This document shows, piece after piece, positions 9,728 through 20,035 of a stretch of 64,000 nucleotides of DNA; position 1 is the first letter of the stretch, and every line of letters starts with the position of its first letter. The notes beneath the pieces were generated by a model, which saw nothing but the letters and a program-made list of their open reading frames with translations, was not told where the DNA came from and did no database searches. The DNA comes from Laccaria trichodermophora. Its lineage: Eukaryota > Basidiomycota > Agaricomycetes > Agaricales > Hydnangiaceae. The stretch covers positions 1,178,001-1,242,000 of the forward strand of contig JACTVC010000017.1 of assembly GCA_018417955.1 (NCBI GenBank), read 5' to 3'. The position numbers and the translations under genes are program-made.

Positions 9728-12468
9728 ATGGCCACATCCTCATCGAATTATCTGATACCGATTGCTTCTGATTCGGCTGATGGGGAAGACTTCTCTGACC
9801 CAGAAGTTCAAACCAACGAATACACTGCGGCAGCTCCGTATGTCTGGGAGACGTGGCAGATTGAAATTCTAAACCACTATCTTCCATTTTACAAAGCCAA
9901 CAAAAGTGTCAAACAAAGGACCGCTGTGTTGGACAAGACATTTCGGAGGATGAAGTCCAAGAGGGACATTCCTGATTCAGAAGTCTCGGGTCTCCGGAAG
10001 GTATGTAGATCCTAAATGGAAACTGGCTGAATGCTTACTTCGGTATTGAGGCAATGCGGCAATGGTATAGTCTCAAGGCCAGAGTTCGACAGCCGAAGCA
10101 ACACAAAATTCGGGGCGTCAATTGGAACTTTCGGACCGTGGCTGCCTTGCTGAAGAAAGAAGAAATCAAGCAAGCAGAAGTGGAACTCGCCGGTGGGCAG
10201 CCTGTGAAATTTGGTAGCTATCAGACCGGGCTGAATCATGTTTTACGAAACATGGATGATGAAGAGCTGAATGAGCTGAAGGTTACTGCGGCGAAATGGA
10301 ATGCCGAGGGACCGCCGGAAGAAGAGAAAAATCGGTACCATTTCATCACTCTAATTGATAGTCCGACTGCTTATCTATTGGTGACAGTATGTCTGTAAAG
10401 CATGCCCCAAAGTTCACCAAAGCCTTTGCCGAAAAATGTTTCAAACAGCTTGGTGCACGGGTTCTTATCTACTGGGGGTCTATGGATACTGAGGGGGGCC
10501 TCGTCTCAGCACGGTTTGATTTTAACAATGAGCTGGGAGGCGGCACGGCCTACAAGGATATGTTTAATGATGCTCCTGTAACGGATAGAACCTGGGGCAA
10601 ATATTTGGAGAGGGCATATAGAACATCCGAAGAGCAGCCGATTCTACATCTACAGCCAAGAGGAGCCCTCATGGAACTTGAGGTGGATCAAGATGGAGAG
10701 CCGATACTTCCCGAAGAAGCGACGTGGCCTTCGGATCTCACAGGAGAAGCAACGATCAAGTGGCAAAAGGCACTGCTTCGGTCTTACCTCGGTGCCCATT
10801 ACGGTATGTTCCTGTTATCCTACCATTCGAAGCTTACCTTATTCACCAATAGCTCTCGCAACCAAGGATGGAACTCATCGTGTCCCATGGGCCAATGTTA
10901 TAAAGGCACCTGAAGATTTCATTTCCGCCGAATATTTACCCGATTACGAGTGTATGGATAAGGAGCCGTCACATCTCACTGTTGTTAAGGTTCGAAAGCT
11001 TTTACGATTTTGGTTGGCAAGGCAATTGTCGGGCCTCGTAGCATTTCGGTGGAAGTCGGTGATGTTTGCTGGTGAAATCGTCAAGGCCGAGCCTCCGAAG
11101 AAAGGCAAGACAATAGCTGCCCCTGCGACTGGCAAAACAGGGAAACAACCAACTGCGAAAGGTCGGCCGAAGAAGAAATCGAAGGCGTCGGTGCACTTTA
11201 TTGCTGCTGATGATGATCTCCCTCCACTGATACAGAAGGAAAAGATCAAGCCTCGACCAATTAAAAAGCCAAAGGTTGTTGAGGACCCTGACATGGACAG
11301 TGGGGAAGACTTTCACTTTCACGATGTTGACCTTTTTGCCTTTTCGGATGATGAGCAGATCAATCAGTTCGGTGATAAGCCAGTCAAGGGAAACAACACC
11401 AGTGGAATCTCCGAGGAGCCCCATTCCCTCTGGAATACCTTTACTGACAAGCTACCGGAATACAAATCCTGGTCGCCGGACCGGATCCAGACTGAGTTCC
11501 AAGTGTTTCGGGGCTGGGCAGAATCCTCAGGACTATTCCAAGCAAACGGTGGTACCGTCGGCGGCAGTAGTGCCGAACATGTTGGAGGCAGTACCATCGG
11601 AGGAGCGACTGCCAATGAGCTCGGACTCAGCATCGGCGATACACTTCTGGCTTCCAGGGACATAGCCCCAACCGACGATGACGAAGCATCAGCTACAAAC
11701 CAAGCGTCGGCTCTGAATCAGTTCAATGCTACTTCCTCTCCCTCCGACGAAAGAGCAGATAACATCCAAAAAGCTGTCGCCTCAAGTAAGGAAGACACCT
11801 TTGCCAGGAGCCTGGCTAGCAATCTTTCCGTAACAACCTTGCCTTGTTCCTCGTCTGTCGGTGCTGTCGGTTCATCAATGGCCGACGCCGATACTTGTTC
11901 TGCAGTACCTATGGATGGAGTCATCCAGATAAATCCGACAAAAAACGTCTACACATTACCGGAAAAGAATATTGATAGTTCCGTCAGACCAATGTCCAAA
12001 TATTCTACACCCCGTCTCAAAGATCTTTTCAATTCGTTTCGGCAGCTTGCCGCTAGAGGACCATCGGGCAATGACAATGTCGGTCCAGATATCCCCAGAA
12101 TGACTGATGTAATTCAGCATGCCCCAGAGTCAGCCCCATTACTTCGGCCTGCGGAGTTTACTGGGTCGCCGGCGATGTTGCCATCGGCTGCATTGAACAT
12201 GTCATCCGACGAAGCCCCTAACACTCATCGCCCGGCGAAGCGCCCAGCCAATACCTCCTTGCCTGTTGATGGAATGCAGACAAGAAAACGAAAGGCAGAA
12301 CAGGAGGCCCCTGGCTCATCGAAAAGGGTTACCAAGCCACCAAGCAAGCTTCCAGTCGAGGTGGCAAAGACCAGTGAAACGAAGCCGACGAAAGCTAGAA
12401 AGACATCCGGGGGATCTGTGAATCCACCGAAGCGTGGCCGAGGAAGGCCGAGAAAAAAGGCGACTTAG
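9728..12468 (+). CDS. AT-hook protein of the TET/KDZ element
   Basis: Exons 9728-10000, 10051-10334, 10388-10803 and 10853-12468 join in phase to 862 residues. The first 300 residues look folded: a helical segment with WETWQIEILNHYLP, then a region with GARVLIYWGS and DFNNELGG. After about residue 420 it is low-complexity and Ser/Thr/Ala-rich, with basic stretches (GRPKKK near 430) and a C-terminal AT-hook (RGRGRPRKK, the last 12 residues). AT-hooks bind the minor groove of AT-rich DNA, so a nuclear DNA-binding role is likely, perhaps in target choice, element recognition or chromatin state. Neighbours are the transposase (divergent) and the Zn2Cys6-like gene (convergent, 166 bases away). I do not recognise the N-terminal domain by name. 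Confidence 0.85.
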
Positions 12469-12634
12469 TCATTGTAGATTAGTTACTATTCCGTCGGACT
12501 CAAGGTTTCGTCGGCCATTAGGGCTTCATCCAAAACAATCGTTTGTCAGGCTTCCTTCTTCATCGGCTAAGGTTATAATATGGTTAGGGCTTCGTCGGAT
12601 ACCCACTTGTTTCATTGGCGCCATTTGCCTTGAC

Positions 12635-14955
12635 TCATTTCCCATCCAAGGCATCCCAAAAAAAGACAATAAATTTCGCTACCTTCAGTGTAGATTCCAT
12701 TTCGGACATTGAAGGGAGTGGTGCTGATAACCCACTGGTCACGCCAGCCGATGATTGAGGCTCCTTTCGTCGTCGGGGAAGGGGAGCAATGCGACGAGTC
12801 GACTTGTCCTCGGCGTTGACGTCCTCGGGTTGGGCAGGCATTGTTGAAGGATCCGTCATGGTGTTGGGAGCCGATCGCGATGTGCCAGTGGTAGGATTCA
12901 TGTTGGATGGACCGGCGGTGGGGATTAGTGGAGCTGACGCCAATCTGTCCATTTCCTGCCGACGTCGTTCCATCTTCTCCTCGTAGTCGCCCCTGTTACC
13001 CTTTGCCTGGGCAAACGCAGCGGTGAGAAACTCAAAGCTGAGTGCCTCCACTCGGCCGATCCTCTCATCCAGCTTGCAGCGCTCAAGTTCGGAAAGGCGA
13101 TTGGAGATGTTGGTAGTGCGACGATGACCTTCCTGAAGGTCTTTGTTGACATCGTCGATGAAGCCGTTGATAATGACCTCCATATTGGAGGCCAAGTCGA
13201 CTGCCTTTCTCCCCTGGTACTCCGACGCAATCCTCTGCTCCATATCGATCATCTCTCCTCTGATCGCGTTCAGCCCTCGCTCGACGGCGATGGTCGTATC
13301 CCCCCCATCTACCGCGTCTCCAGCATCCTCCAGCTGTTCAATGCGTGCCGACAACGCGGCCAGGACTTTGGTCGTAAGGTCTTGCTTTTGCTGGAGGTCC
13401 GAAATTGTCGCCTTGTGGATCTTCACTTGTTCCTCCAACTCAGCTATGTTCGTGTCCTTTTGCCGAAGGCTTGTTGCCGAAAATGCGTCGATGCGGGAGT
13501 TGGCGTCCCGGAGCTTCTCCTTGAGTCTTTCAAGCTCGGTTGTCTGATGCCTTTGATGGAGCGAAATGTTGTCCAGCCGATCGGTGAAGGGATCCGATAT
13601 TTGGGGTGGGGTGCTAGACCCATCGTTGAGGCCTGACAAGAGTGCATCTCCTGTTGAAAATATAAGCCACTTGCGATAAATAAATAAAAATTCAACTTAC
13701 TTGGAATTTCCTGGTCATGTCCAGGCCGTATGCTTCCCTCTCGAATGGATTCACTTCTCCGCCTCATCACCCTGACAGCCGGCTCAGACTGTCCCCTGTT
13801 CCCTGCTAGCTCACCAATCGATTTCGGTGGAATTGGCGAAATCCCCTCGAATTTGGGATTGCTGTATACCGTCATCTTCTCCCCGAGAAGATGGGTGCCA
13901 GTAGACTTGAATCCTGACGGCTTCGATCCCGAAGGAGAGGGCTTCGCGGCGGTGTTGGGCTTCTTGCCCGATTTCTTCGGCTCAACCTTCTTTGCAGATT
14001 CCCCCTTCTCGCCGCTACCCTTGGTTGTCGATTCTCCTTTCTCACCCCCTCTACCCTTGGTCAGACTACACCTTTCCTTCCGCCCATTGCATCGGTCACA
14101 AGCAGTTCGGCCTGCTGCGGTGAGGAGGCAAGGTTGCCCCGCATTCCTACACGACTGGCAAACCCCCTGTGGGTGAGGCCGCTTCGGGGTAGAATGATTG
14201 CCCCCATCGCCTCCCTCATCCCCGGAATCCACCTCCGCCGCGGACTTGATCCTCACTTTCTTTGTCACTCTCGTCGGCCTTTTCTTTGTCCCCTCATCCC
14301 GCTTCTGGTCTCCCCCCTCCCCCTCTTCCTCCCCGTCTTCTTCTTCTTCCCCCTCTGCATCCTCCTCTGCATCCTCCTCCTCCTCCTCCTCCTCCTCCTC
14401 CAATTTACGTTTGGCTCCTCTGGTGGTGGGCTTCGGAGTTTCATCCAAGTTTGTACCAGTCTCACGGCCCTTCCCCTTCGCATTCTCCTGATTAGATGGT
14501 TTGGCGATGACTTCGGGCACGTCGTCGCCGGTGGCATCCCATGCGGCGAGGAAATCTTCGTAGATCGGTTTAGCAAGGGGTTCGGTGATGACGGCCCAGT
14601 TAAAAGAGCCCTCTTGAGTTCGGAGGACCTCTTGAAGAATTCGAACCACGAGGGGGTCAAGGTCGGCGGTTTTGTCCTTCCCTGTCGTTTTCAAAGCACT
14701 AACGTAATATTGCTACCGGGGTTTAGTGTTGGTGCAATTGATAACTGCTAAGCCACTTACCATCATTTGCCGCATCATTACCTCCTTCTTGAGCCTATCA
14801 GAAGAGTTCGCCTCGCGGTATTCACCTTTGAACCACTTGACGATCTTGCCGGTGACTTCTGGGATTGAGGCAATGATGCCTTCCGCTTGGTAAACTGTCA
14901 TCAGGGCTTCACCGTATCCTTTGGGAAATTGGAATTGAGTTAGGTGAGCAGGCAT
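12635..14955 (-). CDS. Coiled-coil protein with Zn2Cys6-spaced cysteine cluster
   Basis: Exons 14761-14955, 13701-14712 and 12635-13650 sum to 2223 bases (740 residues). The N-terminus (PKGYGEAL..., about 65 residues) looks globular. A glutamate-rich tract encoded by (CTC)n on the plus strand follows at about residues 168-200. Six cysteines with spacing CX2CX6CX9CX2CX6C lie at about residues 250-281. That is the spacing of fungal Zn2Cys6 binuclear clusters, although the surrounding basic pattern is not classical. Basic Ser/Lys/Gly-rich linkers lead to a long C-terminal coiled coil (about 430-560). It is probably a DNA-binding oligomer working with the transposase, which is inference. Many agaricomycete cysteine-cluster proteins of this layout have no known role. 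Confidence 0.82.
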
Positions 14956-15115
14956 GGTGGAGGTAGGTAAATATGAGAGGAACGCGACTTGGATGTTGGT
15001 TGAAGATAAAGGAATCACCGTGGGAGTAACGAAAATCAACATTGCCTATTTCGGATTCATCACATTTCTTTCGGAACACTGCATCTTTCAATTGTCCATT
15101 CTACTTAGCCAGCCG

Positions 15116-15668
15116 ATGTCTTTCCCCCCGAGTTCAGGTAAGTCGCCGAAACTCCCAATTTACAGTTACTGATAGTTTTTCATTACAGACGATTTGCTCA
15201 AACAGCTCGCAGATCGAGCCGATCTACGACATACTCCAGCCGAGGGTTTCAACAACAAAGGTACCGCCTCGTCTATCGATGCTATTTAACATCTCATTCT
15301 TCTCTTCCAGTAGACTCTTCATCGTCAAATGCGGGGGAGAAATCTCACTCCTCGTGGAATAAACAATCTGTAAGTTGCAATGTTTCAAGTTAACTGCCGG
15401 TTTTCAATTGGAGCCAAAGATGGCCTCATTTTTTGACGTAGTGTTGCCTGATGCCGGAAGACTTACAAACCCACTGGAATACGCCCGAATAGCCCACAGA
15501 GTGTTGCATCGGGAATACGAGGAGGGTTTGAGAGCTCGAGATGCTCTTTTGGAGGCAATGGCACACGTGGAGGATCAGTTGAGGCAATTGGACACTATGA
15601 TCATGCTGAAGGAAGAGGAGCTTCGGATCGAAGCAAGCATTGAGAAGGCAGAGAAATCGGCGTCGTAG
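15116..15668 (+). CDS. Small coiled-coil protein of the TET/KDZ element
   Basis: Four exons (15116-15137, 15189-15260, 15311-15369, 15420-15668) sum to 402 bases with matching phases, giving 133 residues. Residues 1-50 are polar and disordered. The last exon alone begins with ATG and encodes a helical, heptad-rich chain of 82 residues. It contains LEYARIAHRVLHREYEEGL and ends in a charged tail. There is no catalytic motif. The 5' introns are assigned from splice sites and phase only, so a start at 15420 is possible. It is the last gene before the right terminus and may be a structural partner for the coiled-coil proteins of the same element. Confidence 0.65.
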
Positions 15669-15744
15669 TAGTGACCTCCCCCCGTCTTCCTATGTATCTT
15701 TCGGCCTAACTTTTCGTCGGTCCAGCTTATGATCACATGTTAAA

Positions 15745-15904
15745 CAGCAATTGGGCCCAATGTTTCGGGGTATTTCACAATTGGGCCACCCCATCTCATC
15801 TTAAGGTAAAAGCATGCATTGGGCCCACCTTTATTCAATAATGTTTAGATAGAATTGGCCCCATTGGGGTAGCTCTATGGTACATAGGTACAATTGACCA
15901 TGTG
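15745..15904. repeat. Right terminal/subterminal repeat zone with TGGGCCCA motifs
   Basis: It contains CAATTGGGCCCAATG (about 15749), a second diverged copy, GCATTGGGCCCACC (15816), and the right terminal inverted repeat CCCCATTGGGGTAGCTCTATGG...CAATTGACCATGTG. This mirrors the left end of the element in reverse orientation. Confidence 0.7.
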
Positions 15905-15949
15905 GAGTACCATTGAACTATGATGTGACGTATGAATACTTGTGGATAT

Positions 15950-16280
15950 GACATGTACAAGTCACATGTAAATGGCTGTTGGAGGGATGGTGCTGTAACA
16001 CGAGAACCGCTCGCCCGTTTGACGCGTATAAAGGCTTCGCAGAAGCGCATTGACCGTGGCTTTAAACCGAGCTAAAGAACAAAAGGAACGACGAGGATCT
16101 CGCCGAGAACGGACGAGACACGTTCATTTTGGCCATGCCAGGTTGAACTAGGTGAAACGCAGCCAATACGTGACAGTTTGGCAAGTTCAAGGGGTCCAAA
16201 GAAAGGTGTGAACAAGGGCTCCACAGCGCAAAAAAAACGAGAGCGATCGGGGCGTCGGTTGGCGAGATATGGCATGAATA
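15950..16280. repeat. Direct repeat R2 (partner of R1)
   Basis: It matches 2300-2640 in the same orientation, including CGCTCGCCCGTTTGACGCGT, CTCGCCGAGAACGGAC and GGTCCAAAGAAAGGTGTGAA. It lies immediately outside the right end of the TET/KDZ transposon. No gene is seen between here and 16755. Confidence 0.7.
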
Positions 16281-16755
16281 AGTCCCATGTTGATGTCCCA
16301 TCAACCCCATCCAACCCAAAACCACTCCAAACCCTTCTAACCATTCAGAAACCAAGAAGATCCATTCCAGGGAGTTCATAGAGAAGTAAGGAGGATGAGA
16401 ATACTCATTCCTCAAGCAAGAAAACAGCAAAGATTGGGAGAGACACCTTAGGCCTGACACCTCTACGTGCTTCTGGGCCCTTAGAGGCTGATTCTTTGTC
16501 TGGGGGTAATTGGCCTGAGAGGGGGGTGTTCCTGAGCACTGATGGCAATGGTGGCTATAACTATATCCACCTCGGATCATCAATTTTCTCCGTTGGCTCT
16601 CAAAGTGCTCAACGAATGAGCTGCTTGCACTCTGGCCACTTCTGGCGGTCCTTGCGGTGGGGACTTAGATATTTCTCCTGCTCATCTAGAATACATGTTA
16701 ATGATATCATGTGCGTTTTTTTTCTCTATCTTACCTTTCCTGCTGCAGACCTTCC

Positions 16756-18744
16756 ATGATGATGAGACTAAGCAAATCGCGTGCCCAACAGCCTGCCACC
16801 AAGGGCTTTGGGCGAGTCTTCCATAGTCCAAAAAAGCGACGCGATAGTCATAAAAGCTCAATGCAGGTCATGTATCTTGGACAAGCAGATAAACTTCATC
16901 ATGTGCAGGAAGTTCTGGCCAGACTTCTGGCAGAGGCTGGAGCAGAGGAAGTCAATGAGGGGGAAGAGGGGGGAGATGACTGTGATGACTGTGAGGGGAG
17001 CATGGAGTTGTCAGGAGATCTGGACAACTCAGAGACAGGCTTAACTGGAGGGGAAGGGGATGGGGATGGGTACTCCATGCCAGATCATAGGATGGACGTG
17101 GGCTTATGTCCCAATACCCCCAACAAATCCGATCCCATTCTGCCAAGTACACCTCTTCCTGCCAAAGTACGACGCACTGGCCCAGATGCGGAGGCCAACC
17201 ATCTATACCAGCAGTGGCAGGCTCTCATTCCCCGCCTTGTGTCCCCCTTCCTCTCCTTCGTCTCTGCTACCCATGCACAAAAGACTTTTCTGCTCGACAG
17301 GGTTCGTTCCACCTGTCTCAAACCCGACGTATGCGTAGCAAAAATCAAAAAAGTTCTCTGTCTTTTCTTTGATCATACATGGCTCATCTTCTTCTCAACA
17401 GCCTAATCTCATACATCTTTTTGGCAGATTTTGACACTCTCGAGATCAATACTTGTGAATGTCAGGACCTCATAGAAACGCTCATCATTTATGGTCTCTT
17501 TCCAACATCACCCACCCAACCCCGTATGGCTGTATCATTCATCCTCATACAACATTACAACACTCTTTTTGAACACGCATGTGATGCTGTACATGCATAT
17601 TCTAATGCTCTGAACCTAGTTTATGGACACTGAGGATTCGTTCACCGGAACTCTCAGGTTTGCATTCCGATGTTTATCAGCCACATCACTTTTTACCCAC
17701 TCTCCATTTCAGGGGGAAGTTGTCCAAGATGCCTTCCGTCGAGGCCTAGGTCATGCCATTCAGTGGTATGACAACTTGCAAGTTTGGATTGAATGAGAAC
17801 TCGAAGCCGCTACTGTGGCTAGTGATGCTGCCACTCGTTGCTCCCAGGAGGTGATCCCAACCTTGACGACTGCTGCCGCGTCCACCCCTGAGGCACCAAT
17901 ACCTGAACAGGTGACCCCTGATGACAGTCCACCAGACCCTCCTGCCCCGCTCATCAAGTGTGTGAGGGATTTACAGCAACACTGTCCAGCTTGCTTCGGT
18001 TTGTGGACATTTGGGCATTCAGGAGCCACGTAAGTACCCTTACTACCACGTCGCCAGAGCCCGAGAGCAACACTGACCTAGACGTTCACAGAGGGGCTGA
18101 TTTCATTGTTGCCACCAATGGCAATTTCAGCCAACGCCACAGGAAAGATGTGGGAGATTGTCCTGAGTTCTACAGTCCAGAGTACTTTCTCACCAAGGAG
18201 TATGTCAACAATATTGGCAAATGTATCGTGGCAGTGCGGGGCCGACCTCCCAAACCTCGCAAACCTGTCAAAGTACCTGATGAAGCAGTGGATGAATGCG
18301 AGGACAGGCATGACTCTGGTAGTGGATCGACCGTCAAAACAAACATGGATCACTATGACGATGGAGGAGTGATGGCCCTCATTTGTCGCCACAACATCCC
18401 CCTCTTCCTCACCAACATCGACACTCCTGGTGAGCAACAAAAATATGCTGTTTCCCTTATAGAGCATCTTTTTTCCCTCCTACCTTCCACAGGCACTGTA
18501 ACCGTCCTTTATGATGTTGCATGTGTTCTCGATCGAAGTCTCAACTTAGTAAGTGTCCCATTTCATTCACACATCTCTTTCCTCACTGCATCCTAGTTTG
18601 ACATACTTCCTGAAAGTATCACAAGTCGCCTCGACTTTGGCACCAGTGCCATGCATGCCTATGTTCATCAGTGGTCCTGCCAAATCATCTACAACCCACG
18701 CATTCGAGAAGGACCTGGCCTTTCTGATGGGGAGGGGGTCAAGC
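16756..18744 (+). pseudogene. KDZ transposase, CxC1 type, 5' fragment (broken)
   Basis: Spliced reading gives a basic N-terminus, an acidic linker and a helical LYQQWQALIPRLVSPFLSF segment. The CxC1-type stretch follows (INTCECQDL...GLFPTSPTQPRMAVS), then the catalytic region with DFIVATNGNFSQRH (first Asp), VLYDVAC (second Asp), HAYVHQWSC and GLSDGEGVK (Glu). The frame carries in-frame stops at 17631-17633 and 17794-17796. Both are TGA where family sequences make CGA (Arg) likely. The fragment ends at the 8-bp target duplication GGTCAAGC (18737-18744) and resumes after 22931. It is part of one gene with 22940-23415 and 41866-43860. Confidence 0.85.
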
Positions 18745-19019
18745 ACTAGTGGCTACCACTTTCTATCATATAACCCAGGCTTAAGCCTAGAGACCCAAAT
18801 CTATAACACTGAGATTTTTATGAAAGGCATTTCAATACATGAGCCTAAGCCTTTCAATCATTAAATTGCCTGGGATTTCTGATAAAATATGAGAAATTCT
18901 CTATGGGCATTTCATAAGTCTGTCCAGCCATCTCAATGATCATTTCATTGATATTTCATTGCGATTTTTCAATAGATACCTGGTATCTTTCATTGGAAAA
19001 TTTCATTGATACCTTGGAA

Positions 19020-20035
19020 TATTTCATTGTGATTTTTCAAATGTATTCCTGGGCATTTCATTATGATTTTTCATATGTATCCCTGGGCATTTCATTGCGA
19101 TTTTTCAAATATATTCCTGGGCATTTCATTATGATTTTTCATATGTATCCCGGGTGTGAAGCGTTCACTCTGAACTTCTCGCATAGCTGAAGCCAAGAGG
19201 GAAGGAGGAGGCAAGAATGGGTGGATCTGGGATCAACACCCATAAGTGAGCAATGAGCAGTTACAAGATACTCAGCTGGCCCAACACGATTATGCATACT
19301 GTAGGAAGTACAGTCATACAAAGCACTACATGTAGTGCAAGAGGATGGCAAGACTGCTGACAAGGTGGTGGTTCAAGACAAAAGATCAATATATTATGTA
19401 AGATATCCAAATCTAGCTATATACCACTGTTTGACTATGGCCTCTGGGCATTCCCTTCCAATCCTATATCACACTGGGCATTTCATTGTGATTTTTCAAA
19501 TGTATTCCTGGGCATTTCATTATGATTTTTCATATGTATCCCTGGGCATTTCATTGTGATTTTTCAAATCTATCCCTGGGCATTTCATTGCTATTTTTCA
19601 AATCTATCCTTGGGCATTTCATTGTGATTTTCTAAATGTATCCCTTGCTATTTCATTGCGATTTTTCAAATGTATTCCTGGATATTTCACTGCTATTTTT
19701 CAAATGTATCCCTTGATATTTCATTGCGATTTTTCAAATGTATCCCTGGGCATTTCATTATGAATTTTCAAATGTATCCCTGGATATTTCACTGCTACTT
19801 TTCAAATGTATCCCTGGGCATTTCATTGTGATTTTTCAAATGTATCCCTGGGCATTTCATTGCTTTTTTTCAAATCTATCCTTGGGCATTTCATTGTGAT
19901 TTTTCAAATGTAACCCCAGATATTTCATTGTGATTTTTCAAATCTATCCTTGGATATTTTATTGTGATTTTTCAAATGTAACCCTGGATATTTCATTGTG
20001 ATTTTTCAAATGTAGCTCTGGGTATTTCACCATTC
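19020..20035. repeat. 34-bp tandem family in left arm of palindrome A
   Basis: The unit is roughly TGGGCATTTCATTGTGATTT followed by TTCAAATGTATCCC. It is repeated more than 20 times with small variations, interrupted by the solo LTR. The inverted counterpart lies at about 22130-22700. Open frames here are repeat translations. Confidence 0.85.
19155..19473. mobile_element. Probable solo LTR inside the left arm of palindrome A
   Basis: This 319-bp block begins TGTGAAGCG and ends TATATCACA. It splits the tandem motif TATCCCTGGGCATTTC and is absent from the right arm. GGG/CTGGG-like bases flank it on both sides, compatible with a short target duplication. The last 77 bases equal window positions 1-77, showing a multicopy family. 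Confidence 0.7.

Larger units (their letters stand above)
2661..15904. mobile_element. 13.2-kb KDZ transposon carrying a TET/JBP gene and four further genes
   Basis: The ends are inverted repeats: CACATGGTCAATTG at 2661 and its complement CAATTGACCATGTG ending at 15904. Each is followed inward by ACCATAG(G/A)GCTACCCCAATG. The subterminal zones on both sides contain repeats of the palindrome TTGGGCCCAA. Six genes lie inside, tightly packed on both strands. One is a complete KDZ transposase with its D-D-E residues. KDZ elements that carry TET/JBP genes are known in basidiomycetes. The exact six-gene set here is what the sequence shows. I could not find a convincing target-site duplication, so the outer limits are uncertain by some tens of bases. 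Confidence 0.75.

Noticed and set aside
9728..15668. Genes right of the transposase as host genes
   Set aside because: They lie inside the inverted ends and share the close packing and mirrored orientation of the element, so cargo is the better reading, though not proven.
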